The notes below the pieces were generated by a model. The model saw nothing but the letters and a program-made list of their open reading frames with translations, was not told the origin of the DNA and did not search any database. A program made the translations under genes and the position numbers. Shown here piece by piece: positions 1-8,967 of a stretch of 64,000 nt of DNA (positions within the stretch are counted from its first letter, which is position 1; every line of letters begins with the position of its first letter). The DNA is from a bacterium (GTDB lineage: Bacteria; SAR324; XYD2-FULL-50-16): contig JAHJTV010000093.1 in assembly GCA_018829445.1 (NCBI GenBank), positions 62,001 through 126,000 on the forward strand, in the 5' to 3' direction.

Positions 1-1839
1 AGATTCGACGGCATTGAATAAAGAATCTTCAAGGGGTAGAAGAATTGAGAAATTCTCTTCAACAAGAGAGAGATACAGAGTGTGATTCTTAAAATACGTT
101 TTGTTTTCAGGCTGGGAAAAAAACTGTTTAAATTCAGGGGAATCAAGATAACGTTGAAGCTGTTCAATACCACGTTCATTTTGGAAATAAGCTCTGGTTA
201 AAATCAGGTTCACCGTATCCTGGCACCAACCGTATTTTTCTATCACCTGATCAATAAGTTGCCCCGGTTCCTCTTTCTCTTTTTGAGAATCCACAAGGCT
301 GCCCAGATATGAGACCAAGACAGGCAGGTACGATTTTTCGGAAAAAACAAGTTGCCTGACGGCGAAAAACGCGGTGGGAAAATCATCATTGAACCAAAGG
401 GGTTTGTCAAAAAGGATTAAATTTTCAACGTACTCTTTTATTAAATCAAGTAATTGATGATGTTCAGCAACCATTCCGAAAAAAGTATCTTCAGAGATAA
501 TCCGGTTGTGACAATGAAATTTAAACCTTAGAAGATGACCATCTCTGATAGCATCAGCCTCTTTAGAAAGACAGACAAGCTGCTCCAAAGTCTGCTGCAA
601 CGATTCAACCCTGTCAGCAGATTCAATATTGAGATGATTCCATGAAAAATCTTTAAATCCTTCATCTGAACTATCCTGTCCAGTGTCAGCACAGTTCTCC
701 CATTGGATTTCAATGATCTCTTCATCCGAATCAAAATCGCCAATACTGGCATCAATTGTGGCCGGAGGAGATCCAAAAGTGACAAATGACTCATCAGGAC
801 TTAACTTCAGTGGAGTGTCAAAACCGGTTAGAAAATAACGACTGGAAGTTTTATTCACGTTATCTCCCGGGTGAGCAATAAGGGGTAATCTTTTCTGTCC
901 GTCCAAAGAGAGCCGTCTCAAGAGACCATGTTGAAACGTAATCCATATGGACTTGTCTTTCTGGCTATAGGCAAATGAATCAAAACGTTCCATGAACTCA
1001 TCCCTGACATCTTTATACTCATCAGCATGGGGGGAAAGCTCAAAGCAGGATAATGCGTATCCGGGATCATCATCTTCAAACACATCTGTCGCAAGAAAAT
1101 CCCTGGCTGCAATCAATCTCTTTTTTTCTCCGGTTTCAAGATCAAATACCATTATTTTGGCTGAATACAGGGTTCCTGCTTCACCCGTTTTAATCTCTAT
1201 GTTTTCATAGGAGGGTCTGATACCGATCCCAAGATCCGGGCAGAACAGCACGGGCGGATCGGAAAAATTTCCGCTGGGTGATGGCGTAAGCGCTATATAT
1301 GTGGTTTTACCGGAGATAAGGTCTATTTGTGCAAATCCATCTCTACTATCCGGACTGTTCAACCCGCCTGCAGGAATGTACGCAATAACCTGGGATTCTC
1401 CGTAGTTTGAGAGGGTATTTACGCGATTAATATTCAAACAATTATGGGTTGCAAGGATTTTGCCCGAATTGAGATCGAAGCTGGCTATTGTTACATGTGT
1501 GTCTTTTACTGAGGAGTAGGCTATTACGCCGGCAGTTTTTGATTCGCAGGTGACAGCGCCCCATAATTGTGAAGCGTTTAATTCAATTTTTTCCCATTCA
1601 GCTTTAGCCTGCAAATCAAAGAAACAAATAGTTGCCTTTTTATCAATTGATAACAGGGTTTTTGAATCTATTATCTCTGCAAATTCTATAGCCGGATTAT
1701 TGTTTTCCGGCATTATTTCCCAGTAGAGATCATAATACGAATTGGACCTTAGCCTAAAAACCTGGAGATATCCACAAACCCCCGGTGTTGTCTTTATGAC
1801 GGGAATAAATTCTGCCTGATTGTACCCGGGAAAGTACAT
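1..1839 (-). CDS. Large hypothetical protein, C-terminus beyond window edge
   Basis: Reading the minus strand from an ATG at 1839 gives 613 codons with no stop, so the gene runs off the left edge. The start is the first ATG after an in-frame TAA about 18 codons upstream; there is only a weak GAG upstream of it. The first ~350 residues look like a beta-propeller or other repeat fold, with recurrent strands and phrases such as FDLNSGKIL, IDLISGKTT and FDLETGEKK that recall WD40/PQQ-like blades. An acidic linker (DSDEEIIE) follows, then a helical region. No signal peptide is apparent, so it may be cytoplasmic. I cannot name a family. It lies on the same strand as the downstream-numbered efflux genes, but 187 bp separate them. 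Confidence 0.75.
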   Translation of the reverse strand, partial: MYFPGYNQAEFIPVIKTTPGVCGYLQVFRLRSNSYYDLYWEIMPENNNPAIEFAEIIDSKTLLSIDKKATICFFDLQAKAEWEKIELNASQLWGAVTCESKTAGVIAYSSVKDTHVTIASFDLNSGKILATHNCLNINRVNTLSNYGESQVIAYIPAGGLNSPDSRDGFAQIDLISGKTTYIALTPSPSGNFSDPPVLFCPDLGIGIRPSYENIEIKTGEAGTLYSAKIMVFDLETGEKKRLIAARDFLATDVFEDDDPGYALSCFELSPHADEYKDVRDEFMERFDSFAYSQKDKSIWITFQHGLLRRLSLDGQKRLPLIAHPGDNVNKTSSRYFLTGFDTPLKLSPDESFVTFGSPPATIDASIGDFDSDEEIIEIQWENCADTGQDSSDEGFKDFSWNHLNIESADRVESLQQTLEQLVCLSKEADAIRDGHLLRFKFHCHNRIISEDTFFGMVAEHHQLLDLIKEYVENLILFDKPLWFNDDFPTAFFAVRQLVFSEKSYLPVLVSYLGSLVDSQKEKEEPGQLIDQVIEKYGWCQDTVNLILTRAYFQNERGIEQLQRYLDSPEFKQFFSQPENKTYFKNHTLYLSLVEENFSILLPLEDSLFNAVES

Positions 1840-1965
1840 GCTAATCTCAAATTTTGGATTTTTTAAAGAGTGATCCTTTATTTGTTTCCATTATAATTAA
1901 CTGGCCAGTCAATTGCCAGTGTACTGTAACATTTGTGGAGAATTTTGAGGAAAGTGAAAAGAAAG

Positions 1966-2014
1966 GGAAACAGCTTTCCTTCCAGGGGAAGAAATCTGGA
2001 GTAGCGCTGTTTCC
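1966..2014. repeat. Inverted repeat between the edge gene and the RND gene
   Basis: GGAAACAGC at 1966-1974 is repeated in inverted form (GCTGTTTCC) at 2006-2014 around a 31-base loop. It sits just past the stop of the RND gene on the minus strand, so it could be part of a transcription end. The loop is long and no T tract follows, so it is not a textbook terminator. Confidence 0.3.
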
Positions 2015-2026
2015 TTCTCCGGGGGG

Positions 2027-5000
2027 CTAAATCGTCTTTACTTCTGCAGGTATTGTCTCAACGGTCGCCGTTAATCCAAAATCATCGGCAATGGCATAAA
2101 AACAGGGAATAACCACCAGAATCAACAAAGTCGATGCCATTAATCCAAAAGCAATACTGACTGCGATTGGAATGAGCATTTGAGCCTGCAGGCTGGTTTC
2201 AGACAATAAGGGTATAAGACCGAAAATTGTTGTAACAGAGGTCAAGAACACGGCCCTGAATCGTTGTCTGCTGGCTGTTTTAGCCGCAGTCATGGGATCT
2301 ATTCCTTCCATCCTCCTTTTTTTGATGAACTCCACCAGTAAAATGGAATCATTCACCACAATTCCGGATAGTGATACGAATCCCAATAAACTTGGCATTG
2401 AGAGAGAAATTCCCATGATATAATGTCCCCAGATCACTCCGATCAAGGCAAATGGAATTGCCATCATAATCACAAATGGTTCACTATAACTTTTAAACTG
2501 GAAACTGAGTAGAATAAACACACCGATGATACCTACCAGAAACATCTTCATCATGGAACCGGATGTTTTTGCAGTCCGCTCTTCAGATCCCCGGATCTTG
2601 ACGCTAACCCCGGGGTGATTCTTCTTGAATTCCGGCAGAAAGTCAGCTTTCATCTTGCTGATAACTTCGCTGGAATTGGTGATGGATGAATTGACATTTC
2701 CTGCCAGAGTCAAGGTTCTGATTCCGTCAATCCTGACAATTCGTGCAAATCCCCTTTTTCTCTCAAAATCCACAACGCTGGTGACCGGAATTCCGGTTCC
2801 ATCCCCACTGTAAACATGGAAAAGTTCAAGATCCTGGAGATTATCTTTATCCTGTGGATCAAGTTGGACCGATACTTCATAGGATTCCTGTCCCACCTGG
2901 ATTTCATTTACCGTATTGCCAAGAAAGGCTGACCGAACCTGGCTGGCTATGGAGTTGGCAGTCACACCTAAAATAGTGGCGCCTTTTTTGAGTTTCATTA
3001 CGATTTCCGGTTTCCCCGGTCGCATATCATCAAATACATCAAAAACACCATCAAACTGACTCAACCAGGTCATCAATTCCAGGGAGGATTGTTTCAATTC
3101 ATCAAGATCATCAGCCTGAAATTGGATCTGTATGGGGGTTCCACCGGGTCCTCTTTGTGATTCCCCGTAGTTGATGCTGATAACATCCGTAATGCTCCCG
3201 GTTTCCTTGCGCCACATTGAGGTGATTTCCTGAGTTGTATTATTCCTTAATCCATTCTCCAGTAAATCTACAGCAATGGTAGCAAGATGAGGCCCCGATT
3301 CATTGGAATCCGAGTTCTGTCCATAAGATATTCTGATATTCTGTACCAGTTTTTGCCCCTGTTTCTGCAGAGGAGTCAACTTTTCATCAACCTTGTTCAA
3401 GGCGGCCAGAATTGTTTCTACAACAACTTCGGTTTTATTAAGCGGAGTTCCTTGGGGCAACAGGATTTTTGCCTCGATAACATCACCTTCCGATTCAGGA
3501 AAACCGATAAATTTTAGCCTCCCTCCTGCAAGCAAGGCAATTGACGTAATAAACACCATGATGACGATTCCGACTGTCAAATAACGCCTGTTAACCGCTG
3601 CATCAACTATCCGACCCAGAATCCTCTCCCTGATAAACGAGATAATCGATTCAACCTTGTTCCGAATACGATTTGAAGTCTGAAACGGGCGATTTTTAAA
3701 AGCATGCCCAAGATGATGAGGAAGAATTAAAAAAGCTTCTATCAAGCTTATGGACAGGACAAACAGAAGAATAATCGGGACAACCAGCAACACCTTTCCG
3801 ATTCTTCCTTCCAGAAATGCCAGGGGCAGAAAAACACATGCTGTTGTTAAAAAAGATGCAATGACCCCGTTTTTGACTTCCAGTGTTCCTTTGATGACCG
3901 CCTCAACAGCATTCTCTCCTTTTTGAAGATAAACAGCGATATTTTCGGCAATGACAATGGCATCATCCATCAAGATTCCTATTGATAGTAACAATGCCAG
4001 GGTTGTCATTATATTTAACGTATAACCGATCTGAGCCATGAGAAAAAAGGCACCCAGAAAAGATATCGGCAATCCCATTGCTACCCAAAAAGCGGTACGA
4101 AAATTAAAGAAGATGTACATGGCAATAAATACCAGAATCAAGCCCTGCCAACCGTTCATAAACACCAGCTCCAATCGATCTCGAATGATGGAAGCCATGT
4201 CATAGGTCAGAGTCAACTTCACCCCATCAGGTGCCAGTTCTCTTTCCTTTTCCAGGTACTTCTTTACGGCATCGTAGATAATGAGGCTGTCTTCCTCTTT
4301 TGATTTAACAATAGAAATGTAAGCCGCCCGTTCATCGTTAAAGATGGTCTTACTTTCATCAAGTTCAAAGGCGTCGACAATGGTGGAAATATCGCCCAAC
4401 TTTATCTCCGCCCCGCTGGAACCGGAAACAATGACAATATCCTTGAATTCTTCAACAGCCCTGCGTTTATCAGCAAATCGGATCAACATTTCCTGTTCAT
4501 CGGAGTCAATGGAACCGGCGGGAATATCAAGACTTTGACTGGCAATGGCAGTAGCAATATCATTGATGCTGATTCCGTATTGCATCAGTTTATTTGCTTT
4601 TACCCTGATCTGAATCTGCCTGTCGGAAAAACCACTGATCTCCACAATTGAAACTTCGGGCAATTGCTTTAATTTTCTTTTTAGGGATTCGCAATATTCT
4701 TTCAGATGTTGAACCGACATCGGACCTGATACGGCAATGGCAACAACATGACTGGTTCGATTCATCTCGGTAATAACCGGATCATTGGCTCCTTCCGGAA
4801 ATGTTGTAATGGCTTCCACGGCTGTTCTGATATCATTGTAGAACTCCGTGATATCTCCATCTTCCTGCATTTCTATCGTAACATTGGTATTGCCCTCTTT
4901 GGATTCGGCTTTAATCTCTTCCACATAATTGATGCTGCTGATGGCATCCTCTATGGGTTGACCAACGGCTTCTTCCATCTCGGCTGCAGATGCTCCGGAA

Positions 5001-5146
5001 TAGGAAACACTGACACGAACCTGATCAGCTTCAAATTCCGGAAATGTTTCTCGCCTTAATGACGGAATACCGATTATCCCGGTGATGATAATAATGAGCA
5101 TCAGAAGATTAGCTGCAGTCGGATGTGATGCAAAAAAACGTATCAT
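2027..5146 (-). CDS. Efflux RND transporter permease (AcrB/HAE family)
   Basis: This 1039-residue protein has the full length of an inner-membrane RND pump. The N-terminus carries TM1 followed by the conserved FPEFEADQVRVSVSYSGAS strand. Two large periplasmic loops alternate with membrane bundles. The proton-relay pair is visible in TM4 as GILMDDAIVIAENI, with the two Asp near residue 393. The C-terminal half has the matching GFVSLSGIVVNDSILL segment. It would use the proton gradient to export small molecules through the adaptor and outer-membrane channel encoded just upstream on the same strand. Its start codon overlaps the adaptor stop by 4 bp, so the two are translationally coupled. The substrate cannot be read from sequence; the HAE1-like sequence favours organic compounds over metals. 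Confidence 0.93.
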   Translation of the reverse strand: MIRFFASHPTAANLLMLIIIITGIIGIPSLRRETFPEFEADQVRVSVSYSGASAAEMEEAVGQPIEDAISSINYVEEIKAESKEGNTNVTIEMQEDGDITEFYNDIRTAVEAITTFPEGANDPVITEMNRTSHVVAIAVSGPMSVQHLKEYCESLKRKLKQLPEVSIVEISGFSDRQIQIRVKANKLMQYGISINDIATAIASQSLDIPAGSIDSDEQEMLIRFADKRRAVEEFKDIVIVSGSSGAEIKLGDISTIVDAFELDESKTIFNDERAAYISIVKSKEEDSLIIYDAVKKYLEKERELAPDGVKLTLTYDMASIIRDRLELVFMNGWQGLILVFIAMYIFFNFRTAFWVAMGLPISFLGAFFLMAQIGYTLNIMTTLALLLSIGILMDDAIVIAENIAVYLQKGENAVEAVIKGTLEVKNGVIASFLTTACVFLPLAFLEGRIGKVLLVVPIILLFVLSISLIEAFLILPHHLGHAFKNRPFQTSNRIRNKVESIISFIRERILGRIVDAAVNRRYLTVGIVIMVFITSIALLAGGRLKFIGFPESEGDVIEAKILLPQGTPLNKTEVVVETILAALNKVDEKLTPLQKQGQKLVQNIRISYGQNSDSNESGPHLATIAVDLLENGLRNNTTQEITSMWRKETGSITDVISINYGESQRGPGGTPIQIQFQADDLDELKQSSLELMTWLSQFDGVFDVFDDMRPGKPEIVMKLKKGATILGVTANSIASQVRSAFLGNTVNEIQVGQESYEVSVQLDPQDKDNLQDLELFHVYSGDGTGIPVTSVVDFERKRGFARIVRIDGIRTLTLAGNVNSSITNSSEVISKMKADFLPEFKKNHPGVSVKIRGSEERTAKTSGSMMKMFLVGIIGVFILLSFQFKSYSEPFVIMMAIPFALIGVIWGHYIMGISLSMPSLLGFVSLSGIVVNDSILLVEFIKKRRMEGIDPMTAAKTASRQRFRAVFLTSVTTIFGLIPLLSETSLQAQMLIPIAVSIAFGLMASTLLILVVIPCFYAIADDFGLTATVETIPAEVKTI

Positions 5147-6513
5147 TTTATACCTCTGTTTGCTTCTGTTCTTATCTTTTGAGTAATCGCCTGATCAATG
5201 ACAGGATCAACTGACATGCCCTGTACGGCAGGAACCACATCGGTTATTACAACTTTATCGTCTCTTGATAACCCCGAATGAATCACGGTAAAACTATCCT
5301 GTGAGAAACTGATTTCAATGGTTCTAAATTGCAGCTGATTGTTTATATCCACAACGTACACCATGTTATTCTCATGTACTGCTGTTCTGGGTACTACAAT
5401 CTGATCTTTAAAGGGACGTCCAAAAAGTTCAATTTCACAATACATCCCCTTTATCAAAGGTCTTCGCAGTACATCTGCTTCCACACTAAAAGGATCATCA
5501 ACTTGAATAATAATGCCCGGTGTTCTTGTTTTAGTATCAATGGAAGCATTAAAACGCATTACCTTCCCCTGCCATACGGCTCTTTCTTTACCAGTCATGG
5601 GCTTTACCAGTGCCTGAATACCAAAAGCCTCCCCTATGGGGGTATTTTCCAGGAGGATTATATCCCTGGTTTCTTCACTTTCCCCAGGTCTGAACACGTA
5701 TAATCCATTTGAAACCTGGGCTTCTATTTCCACAGAATCAATGTTTTCCACCTCGGCAACAGTCTGTCCTTTCTGTATAAACTGTGCCCGTTCCACATTT
5801 ACAGTAGAAATAAGCCCTGTAAACGGCACCTTGATTTTTGTGTACTCCAGTTGCAGAAGAGCTGATTGGAGTTTTATCTTAGCCTGTTCAGATTGCGCTT
5901 TCAGCAGTTCATAATCCGAAGCCAGCGAATTTAAAGTATTCTGGAGCGACTGCACCTTGTATTTTTGAGCGATATAATTGGTCTCAGCCAGTTCATAGTC
6001 GGACTTAGAGGAAAACTTATCTTCAACCAGTTTGGATTGACGAGTCAGCTCCTTCTGTTTAAGTTTCAAAGTTTGCAATTCCAGTTTGTGTAACTCTTTA
6101 GTACTGAGTTCCTTATCATTAAGCTGTTTCGCCTGAGCCTCGATACTCCTTAGGTTTGCTTCTGCTTCCAGTACTGACAGGCGATATTCAGTGGGATCTA
6201 TATCGATTAGCACAGTGTCTTTTTCTACTCTTTGTCCTTTTTTTAATAGCGGATTGATATTAATTATTTTCCCGCTGACCTCAGCAACAGCCTGCCAAAC
6301 ATTAGTTGGTTGTATCAGTCCATAACCGTGGGTTTTAGGAATGACACCCATGGGTTCGATTTTTATCACTCTTACTTTACGGGTATTGGTCACTCTTTCT
6401 TTTTTTGGAGGTTCCGGTTTTGTTTTTACGAAGAAAAAGAAGATTAAAACCCCGATGAGAATCGGTAAAATAAGAAATATGAGCCTTCGTATCCTGTTCG
6501 ATTTACTGTGCAT
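5143..6513 (-). CDS. RND periplasmic adaptor (HlyD/MFP family)
   Basis: A 456-residue membrane-fusion protein that would bridge the inner-membrane pump and the outer-membrane channel. One N-terminal membrane anchor (LIFLILPILIGVLIFFFF) is followed by a split biotinyl-lipoyl domain (VAEVSGKIININPLLKKGQRV, then VPFTGLISTVNVERAQ). Between the two halves lies a long alpha-helical coiled-coil hairpin of roughly residues 110-215. Beta-barrel and membrane-proximal domains make up the rest. It is the middle gene of the three-gene efflux operon: 100 bp after the TolC-type gene and overlapping the pump gene by 4 bp. The length is somewhat above the ~380 residues of AcrA, mainly because of the long hairpin. 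Confidence 0.9.
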   Translation of the reverse strand: MHSKSNRIRRLIFLILPILIGVLIFFFFVKTKPEPPKKERVTNTRKVRVIKIEPMGVIPKTHGYGLIQPTNVWQAVAEVSGKIININPLLKKGQRVEKDTVLIDIDPTEYRLSVLEAEANLRSIEAQAKQLNDKELSTKELHKLELQTLKLKQKELTRQSKLVEDKFSSKSDYELAETNYIAQKYKVQSLQNTLNSLASDYELLKAQSEQAKIKLQSALLQLEYTKIKVPFTGLISTVNVERAQFIQKGQTVAEVENIDSVEIEAQVSNGLYVFRPGESEETRDIILLENTPIGEAFGIQALVKPMTGKERAVWQGKVMRFNASIDTKTRTPGIIIQVDDPFSVEADVLRRPLIKGMYCEIELFGRPFKDQIVVPRTAVHENNMVYVVDINNQLQFRTIEISFSQDSFTVIHSGLSRDDKVVITDVVPAVQGMSVDPVIDQAITQKIRTEANRGIK

Positions 6514-6613
6514 ACTACTCCTCTTGATTTGAAAGGTGCTGTTTTACCATTTGGTAAAACAGCCGGTTTGATTGGAAGCTATTAGGGAATTTTTAATCTG
6601 ATTACAGAAACAA

Positions 6614-8239
6614 TCAGATTGTATCAGGAAGACCGAAGTATTCGAAAATGTCCCCGGTTAGAACCAGCAATGAGATGAATGTTTGTTCATTGCCCACTCT
6701 CACAAGGGTTTCACCAAGTTTTGCATCGGTGTAGGTTTGTTGTGCCTTGGAAACATTATAGCTTGTGCTTTTGCCTATTTTTAACTTTTCCACCTCTTTT
6801 TCCAAGAGATCTTTTGCCAGATTGACGGACAGCAGGGCTGTTTCCTTTTCCCTGATACCAAATTTTAAATTTCTCAAAATTGTCTGTAGACTGACATGAA
6901 TCTGAGACTGGGCATCCTTAATCTGGAGTTCAAGTTTGTTTCGTTCTATCTTTCGCTTCATGATCGTTTTTGGTGTGACCCTGTCGAAAAGCGGAGCCGA
7001 CCAGGTCAGCCCAATGGAATATCCCTGGTATTCCTGGTTGGCAAAGACCTCAACTGATTCAGAGGTTGAGCTCCCCCACCCGGATAAGGTATAGGAGACA
7101 TTAAGGTCGAGATTTGATTTATCACTGTTGTAAGCCTCATCAAGATCATAGCGATTGGACTTCAGGGAGATCTCAAGATTTTTCAAGGTATTGCTGTTGG
7201 CATAGGCCTTTTCCAGCAGCGAGTTAAAACCAAAATCCTCGCCATGAATCCTGGGCAGATCAGCCGGTTTAAATCCGTAAGGTATAAAGCCGAAATTCAA
7301 GGCAACCCTGATCTGGTCCTCAATCTCCTGCTCTTGAATTTTTTTGGTTAACAGACTTTTTTGATTATTTGCCAATTGCGTTTCCGCCTCTTTAAGATCG
7401 GTTGGATTTAAGACACCTACCTCAACACGCGCCTTTGTTTCTGCAACCAGTTGCTTTGACAGTGCAACTGCATCTTGAAGAGTCTTGATGTTTTCCTGCA
7501 CACCAACCATTGTCCAATAGGTTTTGGCTACTGACTCAAGCAGCGAGTTAGTAGTACTTTGGGTTGCAACCTTGCTCTGATCCACTGAAAGTTCACTTCT
7601 GCGGATACTGACATCATTAATATCACCCCAGTCCTGAAAAATAGGAACCGATACACTGGCTTTTAATGAAGAACCATCGTAAGGGTCGGTTGACCCGGAT
7701 TCGTTGATGCTGTCCCCCCTGTCTGCCATTTCGTATGTGGTTGTTTTACTGGTAGTAGACTGCAGGGTTGTCGAGAACGAGATCCCCAATGAGTTTTTCT
7801 TGCTAAGACTGGTTGATAAGGTAGTGCTGTCGGTCGAATAACTGGTCAAATAGTTTGTGGAGGCTGTATCACTTGAAAAGCTGGAGGCCGAAGATGAAAC
7901 GCTGGCTGTTTTTGCAGAGGTTGCCGATGCTGACAAATAAGACTGGTATATTCCCTGAGCCCCCGCAAGTCCTTCCATGGCTGCCATTTCTCCCATTCGA
8001 TCGGCTTCGATGGTCATACTCCTTTTAATCACCATCTTCAAAATATCGCTCAAGGTGACTTCCAATAGTTCTCTGTCTTCTTCCTTCACCAGTTTGACAC
8101 GCTCAAACAGCTCCGGCTCTTCTTGTTGCAACGCCTGAAGAATTGCTGTATCAGCTTCACCCAAACCGAATGCGGGAAAACTTAACAACACAAATGATAA
8201 AAAGCAGAAGATCTTTTGAAATTGATGTTGAAATTGCAT
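6614..8239 (-). CDS. TolC-family outer-membrane efflux channel
   Basis: I start this gene at the ATG at 8239, not at the longer frame to 8290. A GGAGAG ribosome site sits 9 bases before it, and translation from there gives a clean signal peptide ending near SFPAFG. The 541-residue product has the internally repeated organisation of outer-membrane efflux proteins, with long heptad-rich helices (for example KQLVAETKARVEVGVLNPTD) and beta strands ending in aromatic residues. A Ser/Thr-rich stretch at about residues 75-150 is unusual and probably forms the extracellular loop and strands. It is the first gene of the minus-strand operon with the adaptor and RND pump, completing a tripartite exporter. 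Confidence 0.88.
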   Translation of the reverse strand: MQFQHQFQKIFCFLSFVLLSFPAFGLGEADTAILQALQQEEPELFERVKLVKEEDRELLEVTLSDILKMVIKRSMTIEADRMGEMAAMEGLAGAQGIYQSYLSASATSAKTASVSSSASSFSSDTASTNYLTSYSTDSTTLSTSLSKKNSLGISFSTTLQSTTSKTTTYEMADRGDSINESGSTDPYDGSSLKASVSVPIFQDWGDINDVSIRRSELSVDQSKVATQSTTNSLLESVAKTYWTMVGVQENIKTLQDAVALSKQLVAETKARVEVGVLNPTDLKEAETQLANNQKSLLTKKIQEQEIEDQIRVALNFGFIPYGFKPADLPRIHGEDFGFNSLLEKAYANSNTLKNLEISLKSNRYDLDEAYNSDKSNLDLNVSYTLSGWGSSTSESVEVFANQEYQGYSIGLTWSAPLFDRVTPKTIMKRKIERNKLELQIKDAQSQIHVSLQTILRNLKFGIREKETALLSVNLAKDLLEKEVEKLKIGKSTSYNVSKAQQTYTDAKLGETLVRVGNEQTFISLLVLTGDIFEYFGLPDTI

Positions 8240-8378
8240 TTTCGAAACTCTCCGGTTAAAGATAAATAAGGAATAAAGTTTGGTTCTCATGCATGGTTAA
8301 AGTTTAATGATTTTATACATGATTAACAATATGTACTCGATGTTTTTTGATGAATTGACGAAAATAGTTGACAAAGCT

Positions 8379-8612
8379 TCATTGGTTTTTGGAATTCTTA
8401 TTCAAAATCTTCTCCAATCGATCAATCTCTTCCTTGAGGGACTCCTCCATATCAAGGATTATATCCAAGCCGATTTGTCGGGCATGCGAACCTGTTTCTA
8501 CCTTTTCCAAATCATTACAACCCTGAACAACTTCTCTCTGGATTTTTAATTTCGTCTTCCATTCCACGCTGGCGAATTGGCAATTCACAAAAGAAACAAA
8601 GTCCTGAAACAT
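8379..8612 (-). CDS. Small hypothetical protein with C-terminal coiled coil
   Basis: An open frame of 77 codons from an ATG at 8612; it can be extended to a TTG at 8660. The C-terminal third (EESLKEEIDRLEKILNKN) has clear heptad periodicity, and the body is amphipathic, which is more protein-like than a random frame. No convincing ribosome site precedes either start and I recognise no family. It lies between the efflux operon and a strong hairpin. It may be a real small gene or a chance frame. Confidence 0.3.
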   Translation of the reverse strand: MFQDFVSFVNCQFASVEWKTKLKIQREVVQGCNDLEKVETGSHARQIGLDIILDMEESLKEEIDRLEKILNKNSKNQ

Positions 8613-8659
8613 AAAAAATAAGGAAAAAAAGAGAACCTGCCTTTGTCCGAACAGTTTCA

Positions 8660-8698
8660 ATATTCTTGCTGTAAATCACAGATTTACAGCAAGAATAT
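8660..8698. repeat. Perfect 18-bp inverted repeat (hairpin, 3-base loop)
   Basis: ATATTCTTGCTGTAAATC at 8660-8677 is followed by ACA and its exact reverse complement at 8681-8698. No T tract follows on either strand, so it is not a standard intrinsic terminator. It lies in the divergent region upstream of the sensor kinase. It could be a regulator site, a cruciform or an mRNA structure. The rest of the gap to 8967 is AT-rich and shows no gene. Confidence 0.8.
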
Positions 8699-8967
8699 GA
8701 AGAAAAGATGAAGAAAGTGTAAAAAAAGATTAAGTATTCTCCCTAACACTTTAAAATCAGTCTAATTGGATGATGTAGACATCCCCCTATCACAGATTCT
8801 AAATCGATTGAATAATGACTTTCAGCCAAGAATAAGTACCAAAGATATTCCTGTTTACATTTTGATACAAAATATTACATTTAAGAAATGTTTGAAATAA
8901 TGAGTTCAGCTAGATTCAACAGATAATCAATGTTTGCATCTTTTCTTCGCTTCAAACGGAAAATTCC

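Noticed and set aside
528..1210. Short open frames on both strands in the first 1.2 kb
   Set aside because: They lie in other frames inside the long minus-strand gene that runs off the left edge and have no ribosome sites.
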